Shown here one piece after another: positions 1 through 11,119 of a stretch of 64,000 nt of DNA (the first letter of the stretch is position 1; each line of letters opens with the position of its first letter). The translations under genes and the position numbers were made by a program. This DNA comes from Anastatus disparis (Eukaryota; Arthropoda; Insecta; Hymenoptera; Eupelmidae): positions 823,501 to 887,500 of the forward strand of contig JAFFSR010000300.1 in NCBI GenBank assembly GCA_017163975.1, read 5' to 3'. A model generated the notes under the pieces. That model was not told the DNA's origin, searched no databases, and saw nothing but the letters and a program-made list of their open reading frames with translations.

Positions 1-1281
1 TTATTAGATCATGTACTAAATAGTGCTTCAAATTTTTCAACAAATTTTGAAAACAAAGAAAGAATTGGAAATCTTTTTATTTTACCCTCATCATATATTG
101 GTAGTCCAAGATATATGCAGCAATATTATCAAGATGCCATAGCAATAACGAGAACAGTAGGAAAATCAGACTTATTTATAACAATGACATGTAATCCTAA
201 ATGGAAAGAATTAAAAGGAATTTTTTAAAATTTCCCAGAAGGGACAAATTCCAATGACATACCAAATATCACAGTAAGATTATTTTATATAAAATTTAAA
301 ACGTTATTGAATAATATTATAAAAAACGAAATTTTTGGTCCTGTTATAGCTTATGTATTTTCGATTAAATTTCAAAAAAGAGGGTTACCTTACGCGCATA
401 TTATTATAACATTACATCATACTCATAAAATATTAACTTTAGAAAATATTGATAAATATATTTCAGTAGAAATACCTTCATCACAAAATAAATATTTACA
501 AAAATTAGTAATTAAACACATGTTACATGGACCACATACAGATAAATCACCTTGTTACGAAAAAAATAAAAGTAAATGTAAGAAAAAATTTCTAAAATCA
601 TTTAATGAAATTACAATAGTTGGAGAAAACAAATATCCACGATACAAAAAAAGAAATAATATTTTAGATAATCATACGTACAATTTAAAAAATAATAAAA
701 AAATTATACAAGTTGATGATTCTATGGTAGTTCCTTACAACAGTTTTTTGTTAGCAAAATATAATGCTCATATCAATACTGAACTTTGTATGTCAATACA
801 AAGTATAGAATATATTTATGATTATATTTATAGAGGTGTAGATAAAGCTTACTGTAAAATAAAACAAGATAAAAATGAAGAAAATAATAATGATGATGTT
901 TATGATGAAATAACTCAATACATAGCTGGAAGATATTTAAGTCCAATGGAGGCCGCATGGAGATTACAAGCATTTCCACTATGCGGTAGAAGTTATACAG
1001 TAATAAGATTAAATATCCATACAGAAAATCAACAAAAAATAATTTTTTATGAAAATAATATACATTCAGCATTAAACAAATGCGAAACAACATTGACTGC
1101 ATGGTTTAAATTGAATATAAAAGATGATTTTGCTAAAAAAATTAAATATGTTAATATCCCACAATATTATATTTTTAATTCTAAGACTAAATCTTGGATT
1201 AAAAGATCAAAACTTAGAAAAAATATAGCTATTGGTAGATTAAATGTAGTATCACCAAAAGATAGTGAACGTTTTTTTTAA
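1..1281 (+). pseudogene. Helitron replication initiator (Rep) domain, C-terminal part, copy 1
   Basis: The window opens inside a Helitron protein. The Rep core is recognisable in order: the SYIGSPRYMQQYYQDA and LFITMTCNPKW blocks (codons near 91-205), the region where the HUH motif belongs (GLPYAHIIITL, near 385-417), and a block with the spaced tyrosines EYIYDYIYRG (near 808-837). Helitron Rep is known to nick and join DNA during rolling-circle transposition. Here the usual HxH reads YxH, and an in-frame TAA lies at 226-228; both are shared with the inverted copy at 5898-7860. After the stop the same frame runs open from about 307 to 1281. It leaves frame at a T8 run near 1272, where helicase-linked sequence continues in another frame. 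Family is secure; activity is very unlikely. Confidence 0.9.
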
Positions 1282-2944
1282 ATTAATATTAAACAGGGTA
1301 AAAGGTCCAACATCTTTTAAAGATTCACGAACTTATGAAAATGTAACTTATAATACTTATAAAGAAACTGCTCTTGCAATGAATTTAATAGAACACGAAA
1401 AACAAATTTATTATATTTTTGAAGAAGCATGCCATGTTATGTTACCAGTACAATTACGTAAATTTTTTGCATGTTTTTTATTATGTAAAAATATTCAAAG
1501 TAACATTGTTTGGGAAAAATATAAAAAAATTTTTATTGAAGATTTTAAAGAAAATAAAGAAAACAAAGCTTTATCCCATATTAATCAAATATTAAGTTCA
1601 GAACAAATGTCATGTGAAAATTTTGGTTTACCTGAACCAAATGAAAACTATATCGAGGAAAACGAAGAAATTAATGATGAAATTATAATTTTTAGTAAAA
1701 AAAAATTTGATAAAATGTATAAACAATTGAATAACGATCAAAAACATATTTTTGAACAAATAATAAATAATAATCATAAAATTTTTTTCATAGATGAACC
1801 AGGAGGTTCTGGAAAAACATTTTTATATAAAACATTAATATATTATTTTATAACAATAAAAAAAAATTCTTATCAATGGCTTGGACAGGTATCGCTTCAA
1901 TTTTACTACCAAAAGGTTTAACCAGTCACCGAACTTTTAGATTACCGTTAGATTTAAATAATATCGAAAGTGCATTTTTGAAATTTGATTCAGATAAGAA
2001 AAAATTAAGAGAAGCAAATGTAATTATATGGGATGAAGCATCAATGATTCCTAAAAAAGCTTTAGAAATAGTTGACAAAACATTAAAAGATGTCTGTCAT
2101 AATAATGAAATTTTTGGAGGAAAAATTATTATTTTAGGTGGAGATTTTCGTCAAATTTTACCTGTATTAAAACATGGAAGAAAAAAACGATTATAGAACA
2201 AACTATAAATATTCAACCCTATGGCCCATGTTTCATATTATTAAATTAAAAAAAAATATAAGATCTAATGATGAAAATTTTTCATCATTTTTATTAGATA
2301 TCGGAGAAGGAAAAGTTGATACATTTATTATACCAGAAAAATGGAAAACTAATAATGTTTGCAATAAAATTAATCAAAACATTAACAATAATTATTGTTT
2401 TTCGAAAAATGTTATTTTAAGTACGCATAATGAAGATGTGAATATTTTAAATAATAAAATATCGAATTTAATTAATAATGAAACAAGTGTTGATCAAACA
2501 GATGATAATATTCATTTAAATTATCCAATAGAAATGTTAAATAATATAAGAGAAGGATTACCTCCACATGAACTTAATTTGAAAATAAATGCTACAATAA
2601 TGCTAATTAGAAATTTAAGTATAAAAGATGGATTATGCAATGGAACACGATTAAAGATAACGAGAATATTTAAATACAATATAGAAGCTGAAGTAATTAC
2701 AGGCGAAAATGAAGGAAATAAAGTTTTTATACCGCGTATTACATTAAGCACAAATGAATCATCGTCTTTACCATGTTTTTTATATAGAAAACAATTCCCT
2801 ATTGCAATAGCTTTCATTATAACTATAAATAAATCACAAGGTCAAAGTTTTGAAAACGTAGGAATATTCGTAAAAAAACCTTTATTTTCACATGGACAAT
2901 TATATTTTGCTCTTTCAAGAAGTAAAAAAAGAAAGAAGTACTAG
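1265..2944 (+). pseudogene. Helitron PIF1-type helicase domain, copy 1, frameshifted
   Basis: This continues the Helitron protein. It shows the GPTSF linker (about 1303-1317), a Walker A site (EPGGSGKTFLY, about 1797-1829), TGIASILLPKG (about 1882-1914), Walker B (IIWDEASM), GGDFRQILPV, and late helicase motifs RNLSIKDGLCNGTRLKI, FIITINKSQGQSF and FSHGQLYFALSR, ending at 2944. These are the motifs of the SF1 PIF1-like helicase fused to Helitron Rep. The reading frame changes near 1272, 1857-1866 and 2178-2186. Each change lies at a T or A homopolymer, so the domain is spread over four overlapping ORFs. Walker A has DEPGG where DGPGG is usual. It is either a decayed transposase or an ORF damaged by sequencing-type indels. 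Confidence 0.9.
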
Positions 2945-3214
2945 AGAAATAACAAAAAAAACTTTAATTTTTTTAATATTAAAAATATATTTATATTTCT
3001 TACATACTAATAAAACATTTGTTTTTTTTTCAGATATAACATAATAAAACAAAAAATAAAAACATGCTTTAAATTTTCTATATAAAAAAATTAATATAAA
3101 ATAATAAAAAAGAAAATAAAAATAAACTTCAAATATTTCATATAGAAAAAAATAATAACAAAGTTATTTAAAGTACAATTTAATTAATACTAATAATAAT
3201 TGAATCATTATAAA
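2945..3214. other. AT-rich stretch after the Helitron helicase
   Basis: There are no ORF, RNA gene or clear repeats here. It may be the 3' untranslated part of the Helitron, but I could not find a convincing hairpin plus CTRR terminus. Confidence 0.4.
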
Positions 3215-3604
3215 ATGGAATGGGATCCAGTTTCAAATGAATACATTGTTGTAGAAAACTTACAACATCAAGAAGAATTAGATGATTTAAATAACCAAAT
3301 AAACGAATTTGAATGGTTTCAAGAGCAGTACGAAGAACATATGGAAAATTTGAATGAAAATACAGATTTATCTAGATTAAATAATGTAATTAATAACTAT
3401 ATCGGTATTAAAAATGAAAAACTTCATTTTGAAAATTGGAACAACGTAACATATTATTATAAATATATGACAAATAAAATTATTCAATATAAGTTAGAAA
3501 TACGTGATCCAATAATGGAATATTATATCACAACTCATAATACAATATATTATAAATATTTATTACGTATTGCTAATATAATTTTTTTATATTATAAAAT
3601 ATAA
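3215..3604 (+). CDS. hypothetical acidic ORF downstream of the Helitron
   Basis: An ATG at 3215 opens a frame of about 129 codons. The first half is acidic and glutamine-rich (residues about 15-55, with EELDDLNNQINEFEWFQEQ), suggesting a coiled-coil helix. The second half is rich in tyrosine and isoleucine. I do not recognise a family. It lies on the same strand as the Helitron and about 270 bp beyond its helicase, so it could be an accessory ORF, a captured fragment or chance. Charged residues are more frequent than expected from random AT-rich sequence, which is the only reason I list it. Confidence 0.25.
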   Translation: MEWDPVSNEYIVVENLQHQEELDDLNNQINEFEWFQEQYEEHMENLNENTDLSRLNNVINNYIGIKNEKLHFENWNNVTYYYKYMTNKIIQYKLEIRDPIMEYYITTHNTIYYKYLLRIANIIFLYYKI

Positions 3605-4628
3605 TATGAAATATATTTAAGTAATAAATCAATAAAAATAATAAATATATCTTTTATAATAACAAAAAATTAATCAAATATATTAAAACAGTAATTTAAC
3701 ATATATTTCATACATCAAAAAGACTTAATTGCATTAAGATATATTTAGAAAAAATTAATAAAATTTAATAAAATACTCACTTTATAATTTTATTTATGAC
3801 GTACATGGATTAGTAATTAATTGAATTAATATTATTATAATTATGATACGGGCATTAAACGTTAAATAAATCAAATAAAATCCTATTATAACTTATACAT
3901 TTTTAATTGAATTTAAATATAATAAAATGTTTGAAGAGTAAATAAAAAATTATTTATGAAACAAAAAAAAATTAATAAAATTCATATCATTATGTATTAT
4001 ATTATATTGAATTTTTTAATTAATGAATAATATTAAAAATTATTTATTATTAAATAAATAATCGAAAAAAAAACAAACATGAAAATACATTCTATTAATT
4101 TTGTAAAAAATCTTTTTTAATACTAGCAAAAAAGTCAAGGATATTAGAAAATAATATAGATATATATTTTATACATCCAAAAGACTTAAAAATGAAATTA
4201 AGATATATTAAAAATAAAATTAAAATAATTAATAAATAAGGAAAAATTATATTATTTAATTTTATCGTTTTATTTATGAAATATATTAATAATATTATGA
4301 TTATCATAATGATATTGAAATTTATTGTAAAATATATACTTTGAATAAAACTAATATTTAAAAAAAAGGAAATATATTAATTTTGAGTATATAAATTAAA
4401 GATACTAAATGTTATAAAAAAAATAATAATAATTAATATTTAAATATAAGAAATAATTGAAAAATTTTTAATAATAATAATATTAAAAAACATAGTATTC
4501 AATGAAGTATTAAATTTTAAATTTAGAATAATTATAATAAAAAAAATTTCTGTTCTATATTATTGTAAGACATGTTACAATAATATTTAATTGAAAAATA
4601 TCAAGTTATAATAATTATTCTAATAAAC
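3605..4628. other. AT-rich non-coding stretch
   Basis: About 1 kb of very AT-rich DNA. A short ORF on the minus strand (4095-4307) is low-complexity and not credible. The phrase ACATC(C/A)AAAAGACTTAA occurs twice (about 3713 and 4174), suggesting an old local duplication. Nothing else is visible. Confidence 0.4.
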
Positions 4629-5000
4629 ATACTTAAACAAAGATTCAAAAGAGATAAATATTAATTGAACAATTGTGTGGGTTAGAATGAGAGTGGCATA
4701 AGTCACATACTTCTAATTTCGAGATTTTCGATATTAAAGTTTTAAATTAATATACATTTCTATTGAGTGCCATTTTTACAGTGCTTATAATATTAAAGAA
4801 AAATAAACAAACAACCTACTCTATTTTGAAAAATAAGTTGTTTTAATGTTAAAGAAATGAAATATACCATTAACTAAATTTTTTTTTAAATGTAACTTAT
4901 GCCACTCTCATTCTCACCCACACAATTGTTATATAACAATAATATAATAACAAATTGTACAAATTATATAATGACTTTCAAAACTTTGTTTAAATATGTA
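4629..5000. mobile_element. palindromic MITE-like element
   Basis: A strong inner inverted repeat spans 4670-4928, with both ends reading CAATTGTGTGGG inward, followed by GAATGAGAGTGGCATAAGT on each side. A weaker outer inverted repeat (ACTTAAACAAAGATTC near 4631 against its complement near 4990) extends the structure. There is no coding capacity. The transposon superfamily cannot be assigned. Confidence 0.7.
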
Positions 5001-5080
5001 ATACTGATGGTGGAAGATGGATTGTAAATAGAGTCTATGGTATAAGGAGGAAGGAATATAGACTCTCATGGTTGTGTAGG

Positions 5081-5457
5081 GCTATAGGCAAAGGTAACCA
5101 TGGTTTTATTTTGAATAATTTTATAAAAAAAAGGAATAATTTTAATTAATTCTAACATATCTTAAAATAACTTAAAATTATTATAATTGATTTTATATAA
5201 TTATTAAAAATAAAACAAAAAAAACCAACGCGCCATATACCATACATTTTTTGTTATTTAATTTATATTATATATTATTAATTGTAAGGTATTATTGACA
5301 GTACCTCTTCAGGTGGTGTGGGAATCTGTCTGAGCAAATATATAATTAATATTAATTTTTACAATAGTTTTGGTCAATATAAATTTCATTACTGGCTGAC
5401 ATAATGTAAATATGAACGGGGGTTGACGAGCAGCGCGAGCAGGGGGGAACCTTCCTA

Positions 5458-5513
<56 letters not shown>

Positions 5514-5897
5514 TAGGGGGTACCCCCTGCTCGCGCTGCTTGCCAACCCCCGTGCATATTTACACTAATGAAAATATCAGTCAGTAATGAAATTTGTACT
5601 GAAAAAAATTATTAATAAAATTAATATTAATTATATATTTGTTCAGACAGATTTCCACACCACCCGAAGAGTTACTGTCAATAATTCCTTACAATTAATA
5701 ATTTATAATATAAATTAAATAATAAAAAATGTATAGTATTACGGCGAGGTGGTTTTTTTTTTTTTTATTTTAAATAATTATATAAAATCAATAATAATAA
5801 ATTTAAGTTATTTTAAGATATGTTAAAATTAATTAAAACTATTCCATTTTTTTATACAATTATTTAAAATAAAACCATGGTCCCCTTCGCCTGTAGC
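5081..5897. mobile_element. foldback element with a (TA)n loop bordering Helitron copy 2
   Basis: The ends read GCTAYAGGCRAAGG inward on both sides, followed by ACCATGGTTTTATTTT. The two arms, about 375 bp each, are complementary across their length. The arms meet in a GC-rich stem (GCAGCGCGAGCAGGGGG near 5431-5447 and its partner near 5522-5540) around a TA dinucleotide loop. On the right it abuts Helitron sequence in mid-codon. The left flank does not continue the Helitron, so that side has been deleted or rearranged. Confidence 0.8.
5459..5512. repeat. (TA)27 microsatellite at the tip of a palindrome
   Basis: An uninterrupted TA dinucleotide run forms the loop of the 5081-5897 foldback element. 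Confidence 0.95.
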
Positions 5898-7860
5898 ACT
5901 ACATTTAATCGATCAATGGCTATATTTTTTCTAAATTTTGATCTTTTAATCCAAGATTTAGTCTTAGAATTAAAAATATAATATTGTGGTATCTTAACAT
6001 ATTTAATTTTTTAGCAAAATCATCTTTTTTATTCAATATAAACCATGCGGTCAATGTTGTTTCGTATTTGTTTAATGCTGAATGTATATCATTTTCATTA
6101 AAAATTATTTTTTGTTGATTTTCTGTATGGATATTTAATCTTATTACTGTATGACTTCTACCGCATAGTGTAATTCTTGTAATCTCCATGTGGCCTCCAT
6201 TGGACTTAAATATCTTCCATCTATGTATTGAGTTATTAAATCATAAATATGATCTTTATTATTTTCTTCGATTTCATCTTGTTTTATTTTACAGTAAGCT
6301 TTATCTACACCTTTATAAATATAATCATAAATATATTTTATACTTTATATTTACATACAAAGTTCAGTATTGATATGAGCATTATACTTTGCTAACAAAA
6401 AACTGTTGTGAGGAACTACCATTAAATTATCAACTTTTATAATTTTTTCATTATTTTTCTAATTATACGTATAATTATCTAAAATATTATTTTTTCTTTT
6501 ATATTGTGGATATTTGTTCTCTTCAACTATTGTAATTTCATTAAATGATTTTGGGAATTTCTTTTACATATGGTTTTATTTTTATCGCAACAAGGTGATT
6601 TATCTGTATGCGGTCCATGTAACACGTGTTTAATTACTAATTTTTGTAATTATTTATTTTGTGATGAAGGTATTTCTGCTGAAATATATTCATCAATATT
6701 TTCTGAAGCTAATATTTTATGATTATGATGTAATGTTATAATAATATGCGCGTAAGGTAAACCTCTTTTTTGAAATTTAATCGAAAATACATAAGCTATA
6801 ACAGGACCAAAAATTTCGTTTTTTATAATATTATTCAATAACGTTTTAAATTTTATATAAAATAATCTTACTGTGATATTTAGTATGTCATTGGAATTTG
6901 TCCCTTCTGGGAAATTTTAAAAAATTTCTTTTAATTCTTTCCATTTAGGATTACATGTCATTGTTATAAATAAGTCTGATTTTCCTACTGTTCTCGTTAT
7001 TGCTATGGCATCTTGATAATATTGCTGCATATATCTTGGACTACCAATATATGATGAGGGTAAAATAAAAAGATTTCCAATTCTTTCTTTGTTTTTAAAA
7101 TTTGTTGAAAAATTTGAAGCACTATTTAGTACATGATCTAATAAACCTTGATAACATTCAATGCGTAATTGTTTTTGATTATTTCTAAAAAAATTCATTC
7201 TATTACTTTCAACCATCACATATGCATGTATAATGTATTGTTGTGTTAATCTTCCACAATATAAAATAGGGCTGAAATTTTTAAAATTTGGTCTCCAATG
7301 AATTCTATATTAATAATATTGTAGTATTGTAAGACTATCATTATTTTCAATATTTTCATTTTTTTTATATCCTATACTCCAACCTAAATCTCCTGCTTGA
7401 AACATAAAAGGAAAAACCATTGGATCCACGTGATGAGATAATTTATTTAAATAATTATAAGTAATTTTATCTTCAGAAGATAATTTCGGATATACACAAA
7501 GATAATAATTATCTGGAATTCCTGAATTAGATACTATGATAGCACCACATTCCGAAGTTAGTGGCTTATTATAACGATGTTGTTGTTTATCATTTTTTCG
7601 CATAAAATACAATTTATAATTTGGAATATTTTGTATATTTGATAATTGATGTAAGCTTTTGTAATTCTTAGCCATGGGATTATCATTCATTATCTTTTTT
7701 AAAATTAACATTTGTTCTTTTGTTAATTTTTCATGAGTTTTTAATCGTTTTTCAATTGCTACTGTATTATCGTAAATATATAACTGTCCACATGTAGGTT
7801 CAATGTCGTTAGTAGAAATTAATGTATTCGGTGCTGTATGACAAATTTGTCCTTAAATTT
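5898..7860 (-). pseudogene. Helitron Rep and upstream region, copy 2
   Basis: Reading right to left, this holds the Helitron segment GQICHTAPN / QLYIYD (near 7845-7775), an open stretch of about 133 codons (7711-7310), GRLTQQYIIHAYVMVESNR (near 7250-7200), the GSPRYMQQYYQDA block (7050-7010), TMTCNPKW, the YAH version of HUH (near 6750), and a heavily frameshifted end stopping at 5898. It is an inverted paralogue of positions 1-1240 and shares with it the TAA stop (6919-6921 on this strand) and the His-to-Tyr change. The helicase part is missing, replaced at 5897 by a foldback element. Confidence 0.85.
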
Positions 7861-7868
7861 TCTAAATT

Positions 7869-9892
7869 CCTGAATGGAAATAATTTCTGTGAATAACTAT
7901 TAATAACTGTGTAAAAATGTGAAAAAATATGAATAACTGTTAATAACTACAATAAACTACCGCAATTGAGATATTAATAACAGTAAATAACAGTTGATAA
8001 CAGTTAATAATTGTTACGAATAGATAATAATAATGATTAACTTCTATTTATAGTTATTTACAAATATTTGTAATTTTTCAAATTCATTCACATTTATTCA
8101 CATTTATTAACAGTTACTAACACTTTTTCACACTTTAAAAAATTTTCACACGTATGATCGTTTTTTTTATATATACGCGAAAAATTTTGTAAATGTGAAA
8201 AACTGTTAATAACTGTGAATAAATGTGAAAAACTGTAAATATCTGTAAGAAAGTATTAATAACTATAATTCACTGTAACTAATTACAAATAAATATAAAT
8301 AATTATAAATAAAATAGGATAGATGCTCGGTCATATATCTCGTCTAAGACGAGTAAGGAAGTGCGTATCTTGACGACCGACACGCGAGAGAGAAGCTTGC
8401 CGGCCGCGAGGCGCTTCAGAGAGTTTTCGGCTACCGTTGCATGAACACGAAACCTAAGCCGCGCTGGGCTCGTTATAAGATTTAGCCACGTGGCATTATA
8501 ATACGTTAGACTAAGTTCAAAATTGATAGCGCGTAACATTGTCTTAGATAAGAGTCGTTAGTTTATATCGACTAGCGTATTATATTATATTGGCTAGTTG
8601 CATTTCTCGGAAATTCTTCCTGTAGAGATTTGCTTGACCGCTTTTCGCGCGTCTTAGCGGTCAGCCACTAAGTGCCAACGAATACGTTGATCGGCGTGTA
8701 TTGGATTCCACCGATCTGCGCCAAGGCAACCACGTTGGCAGAGCTCAGCAGAATTCGAGGATCAGGAAAAGACGTCTTCCCCTGACCTACTCTAGAGCAT
8801 CTACGTATTGGTTACGTACAGGGGAGAAGCTACGGTAACGGGCGATCGGCGTCTACGTGCACGTAGGTAATCAGTGTAAGCTGGCCAGTGCGTTATTGTA
8901 AGTATAATTTTACAGTACGATATCCAAGTGTCTCTTCCTCGAGAAACACTTGTTTGGGTAAATTGTATCTTTGGTTATATAACCGATCAGCGTCATAAGC
9001 GAGTACAATTTAGTTCGTGACGCGCCCTCCCCCTGCTTACTCTCTCATTAGACGCGTGCATTACTTTTTATATATTATACAATTTCATTTTCGTTTAGTT
9101 CATACTTTATCTTTATTATATTCATATTTTTCTTATAATAAGTTAATTCTATTTTTCTATTAAAACGTGCTTTCAATTCATTTATATTGCCTGATTATAT
9201 TTAACATAAAATATATTTCCCGTTGCTTACTCCGACACCTCCGCGGTCCTTGTGAGCAGTTATAAATTAATTAGTAATGTAATATTATATAATTTAATAT
9301 AACGTATTTTGGAACCTGCCTCACGAAGGAAAACTGCGCTACCGGCAACGTGTCTTTCGATCAGGTAAGAGAGAGAGAGAGACGCATTGTGTGCAGCAAG
9401 CGACAAGTATATGACATAAGATTTTGTCGTTTATCAATAAGATTGACTAGCTAGCACGATCGGAGTTTGTTACGTAAAATTTAACATATTTACGATAATT
9501 TTCATCAACTCCGCATATAGTAAAATTTATAGCCTTGGCTAAAATTTATATTTAGTAAAAAGCTAATTCTTTTTTGTAACGGGCACAATATAACCGTTAC
9601 AACAATTATAAATAATAATAAATTATTCACCAATTCTAAAATTTTGGAAAATGTGAGTAACTGTTAAATGTGTATTAATATGAATAAATGTGAATTACTA
9701 TAAATAATTATTAATAATCATGACTTTCAGTTAATAATTGTTATTTAGCGTTCATAACTATTATTAACTATTATTAATTGTTATTAACTGTTTTTTACTG
9801 TTATTAATTCTTATTAATGTCTCAATTGCGGTAGTTTATTACAATTATTAACAGTTATTCACAATTTCTCACAAAAATTATTCTCATATGGG
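7869..9892. mobile_element. inverted-repeat element (CCCATATG family) inserted in Helitron copy 2
   Basis: The right end reads CATATGGG at 9885-9892 and the left end is a decayed CCTGAATGG at 7869. Both continue inward into subterminal repeats of the type GTGAATAACTGTTAATAACT and the shared phrase CTACCGCAATTGAG. The Helitron reading frame resumes on either side (ANVIQN on the right, FRKFKGQICH on the left), so the element splits that coding region. A second copy lies at 45335-46525 and lacks the central insertion found here. Confidence 0.85.
8308..9602. mobile_element. GC-richer insertion, possible solo LTR
   Basis: Alignment with the sister copy (46195-46250) shows this block is extra DNA between ATAATTATAAATAA on the left and ATAATAATAAATTATTC on the right. 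It is clearly richer in GC than its host. On the minus strand it begins TGTAACGGTTATATTG, a start typical of many insect LTRs, but I cannot find a matching CA end or a clean target duplication. No ORF longer than about 80 codons exists. A solo LTR is my best guess; a non-autonomous DNA element is equally possible. Confidence 0.5.
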
Positions 9893-10164
9893 TTATATAT
9901 AGTTTTTCCTTAATTTTGAATGACATTTGCATTAAAAGCTGTAAAACTAAATGAATTATTATAATATCTAATTAACTTTCTAAAAACACTATCATGTAAT
10001 AATAAATATTTCAATTTTTCATTATATTTAGTTAATGGTGACAAAATATTTTTTCCTTGTTGACAACAATTGAACTTTTTTATTTCTTCTTTCCGAAACA
10101 AAGCACTATAATATTTACATTCGTAACTCATTCTACCTAAATAATTTTTCAAATTTTTATTCAT
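9893..10164 (-). pseudogene. Helitron N-terminal region, copy 2
   Basis: An open frame of about 84 codons starts at an ATG at 10164 and contains MSYECKYYSALFRKEE, CCQQGKNIL, and FRKLIRYYNNSFSFTAFNAN. These match the conserved block upstream of Rep in Helitrons (the CC..GK and R.YN..F.F region). The frame ends just before the 9892 element boundary and resumes beyond it at 7860, so it is the upstream half of a Helitron protein cut by that insertion. Confidence 0.8.
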
Positions 10165-10379
10165 GTTATTTTTATTGTTTATATTATTCTTTAAATTTAA
10201 TTTTTTAATTGATTTTTTTTTGTCAATTTTTTATTTTTATTTATTTTATTATAAAGCTTACGTTTACTTTTATTTTTTTTTTGTTTCTGTTTTTATTTTT
10301 TTTATTATATTTGTTTTATTTAATTCTTCAAGTTTTAATTTTCTTTTAAGATTATAATTATTAATATTATTATTATTTT
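10165..10379 (-). other. low-complexity linker between OTU and Helitron domains
   Basis: On the minus strand this is A-rich and encodes lysine- and asparagine-rich sequence with stops (for example NNYNLKRKLKELNK). It probably corresponds to the linker between the OTU-like and Rep regions of Helitron copy 2. Confidence 0.4.
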
Positions 10380-10683
10380 TATAATTTAAAATATCATAAT
10401 GACGTGCATCATATGATCCAGTAAAAATTAATGATAATTAAAAATGATTGGAAAAGTTTCCAAATGTTTGTATGTTGTTTTTAATATGCACTTTAACATA
10501 TACATTATAAAATCCTACAAAACTTTGAATTTCTATTTCTGTTCCAAAAGTACCATTATTTGATATGTACTGAAAATAATTATCACTATTTATTATATTT
10601 GTAAAATATTTATTCTCTATTATATGTTGTTTATATTTATTCCAATTATTAACAACATTTCTAATTATATTTCTTATAATCAT
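10380..10683 (-). pseudogene. OTU-type cysteine protease remnant of the Helitron
   Basis: The frame from 10683 down to 10438 contains YFQYISNNGTFGTEIEIQSFVGFYNVYVKVHI, which has the layout of the central OTU fold (aromatic, G.wGg.iEi.a, then v.v strands). After a stop, RHYDIL (near 10415-10398) fits the OTU catalytic His motif HYD. The N-terminal GD..C segment with the catalytic Cys is not seen upstream of 10683. OTU proteases are known passengers of some animal Helitrons, and the position just upstream of Rep agrees. It cannot be an active protease as it stands. Confidence 0.6.
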
Positions 10684-11119
10684 ATGTTGATTTTTACTTT
10701 TATATAAAAAGTACGAAAAATATACGAAAAAGATAAATTCAAGACAAAAACAAGAAAATAAATTTAAGCTTACCTGAAAGGAGAATGTTTTAGATGTAGG
10801 AAATTTTTTGATAAGTTTTTCTGACCAAGATAATGACTAATTAGCACAAAGTAAAATGTGCTTTACTTTTAGGCAAGTACAGCTTAGACACAAAAAAAGT
10901 AAGCTTAATTGTTGGAAGTAGAAGTTTTTTATTTTTTTTTGTCTTAGTATGGGTGGTGTGGAAAGTTGTCTAAGGAACGTAGGTATTAGTTAATGGTTAA
11001 AAAATAATTATATCAAGAATCTATAATATTGGTAACTATGTATTAAATATATATTCCATTATATAGCCTTAAGTAAGTATTTCATAAACATAAAATTAAA
11101 AAATTCTTTTCTTAATGGT
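10684..11119. other. non-coding stretch upstream of the Helitron remnant
   Basis: AT-rich, no ORF. On the minus strand a CTTTCAG/GTAAGC sequence near 10775 looks like fused splice acceptor and donor signals but has no exon context. Confidence 0.35.

Noticed and set aside
773..1102. Minus-strand ORF opposite Helitron Rep (also 2521-2817 opposite the helicase)
   Set aside because: Shadow frames of the recognised Helitron coding strand.
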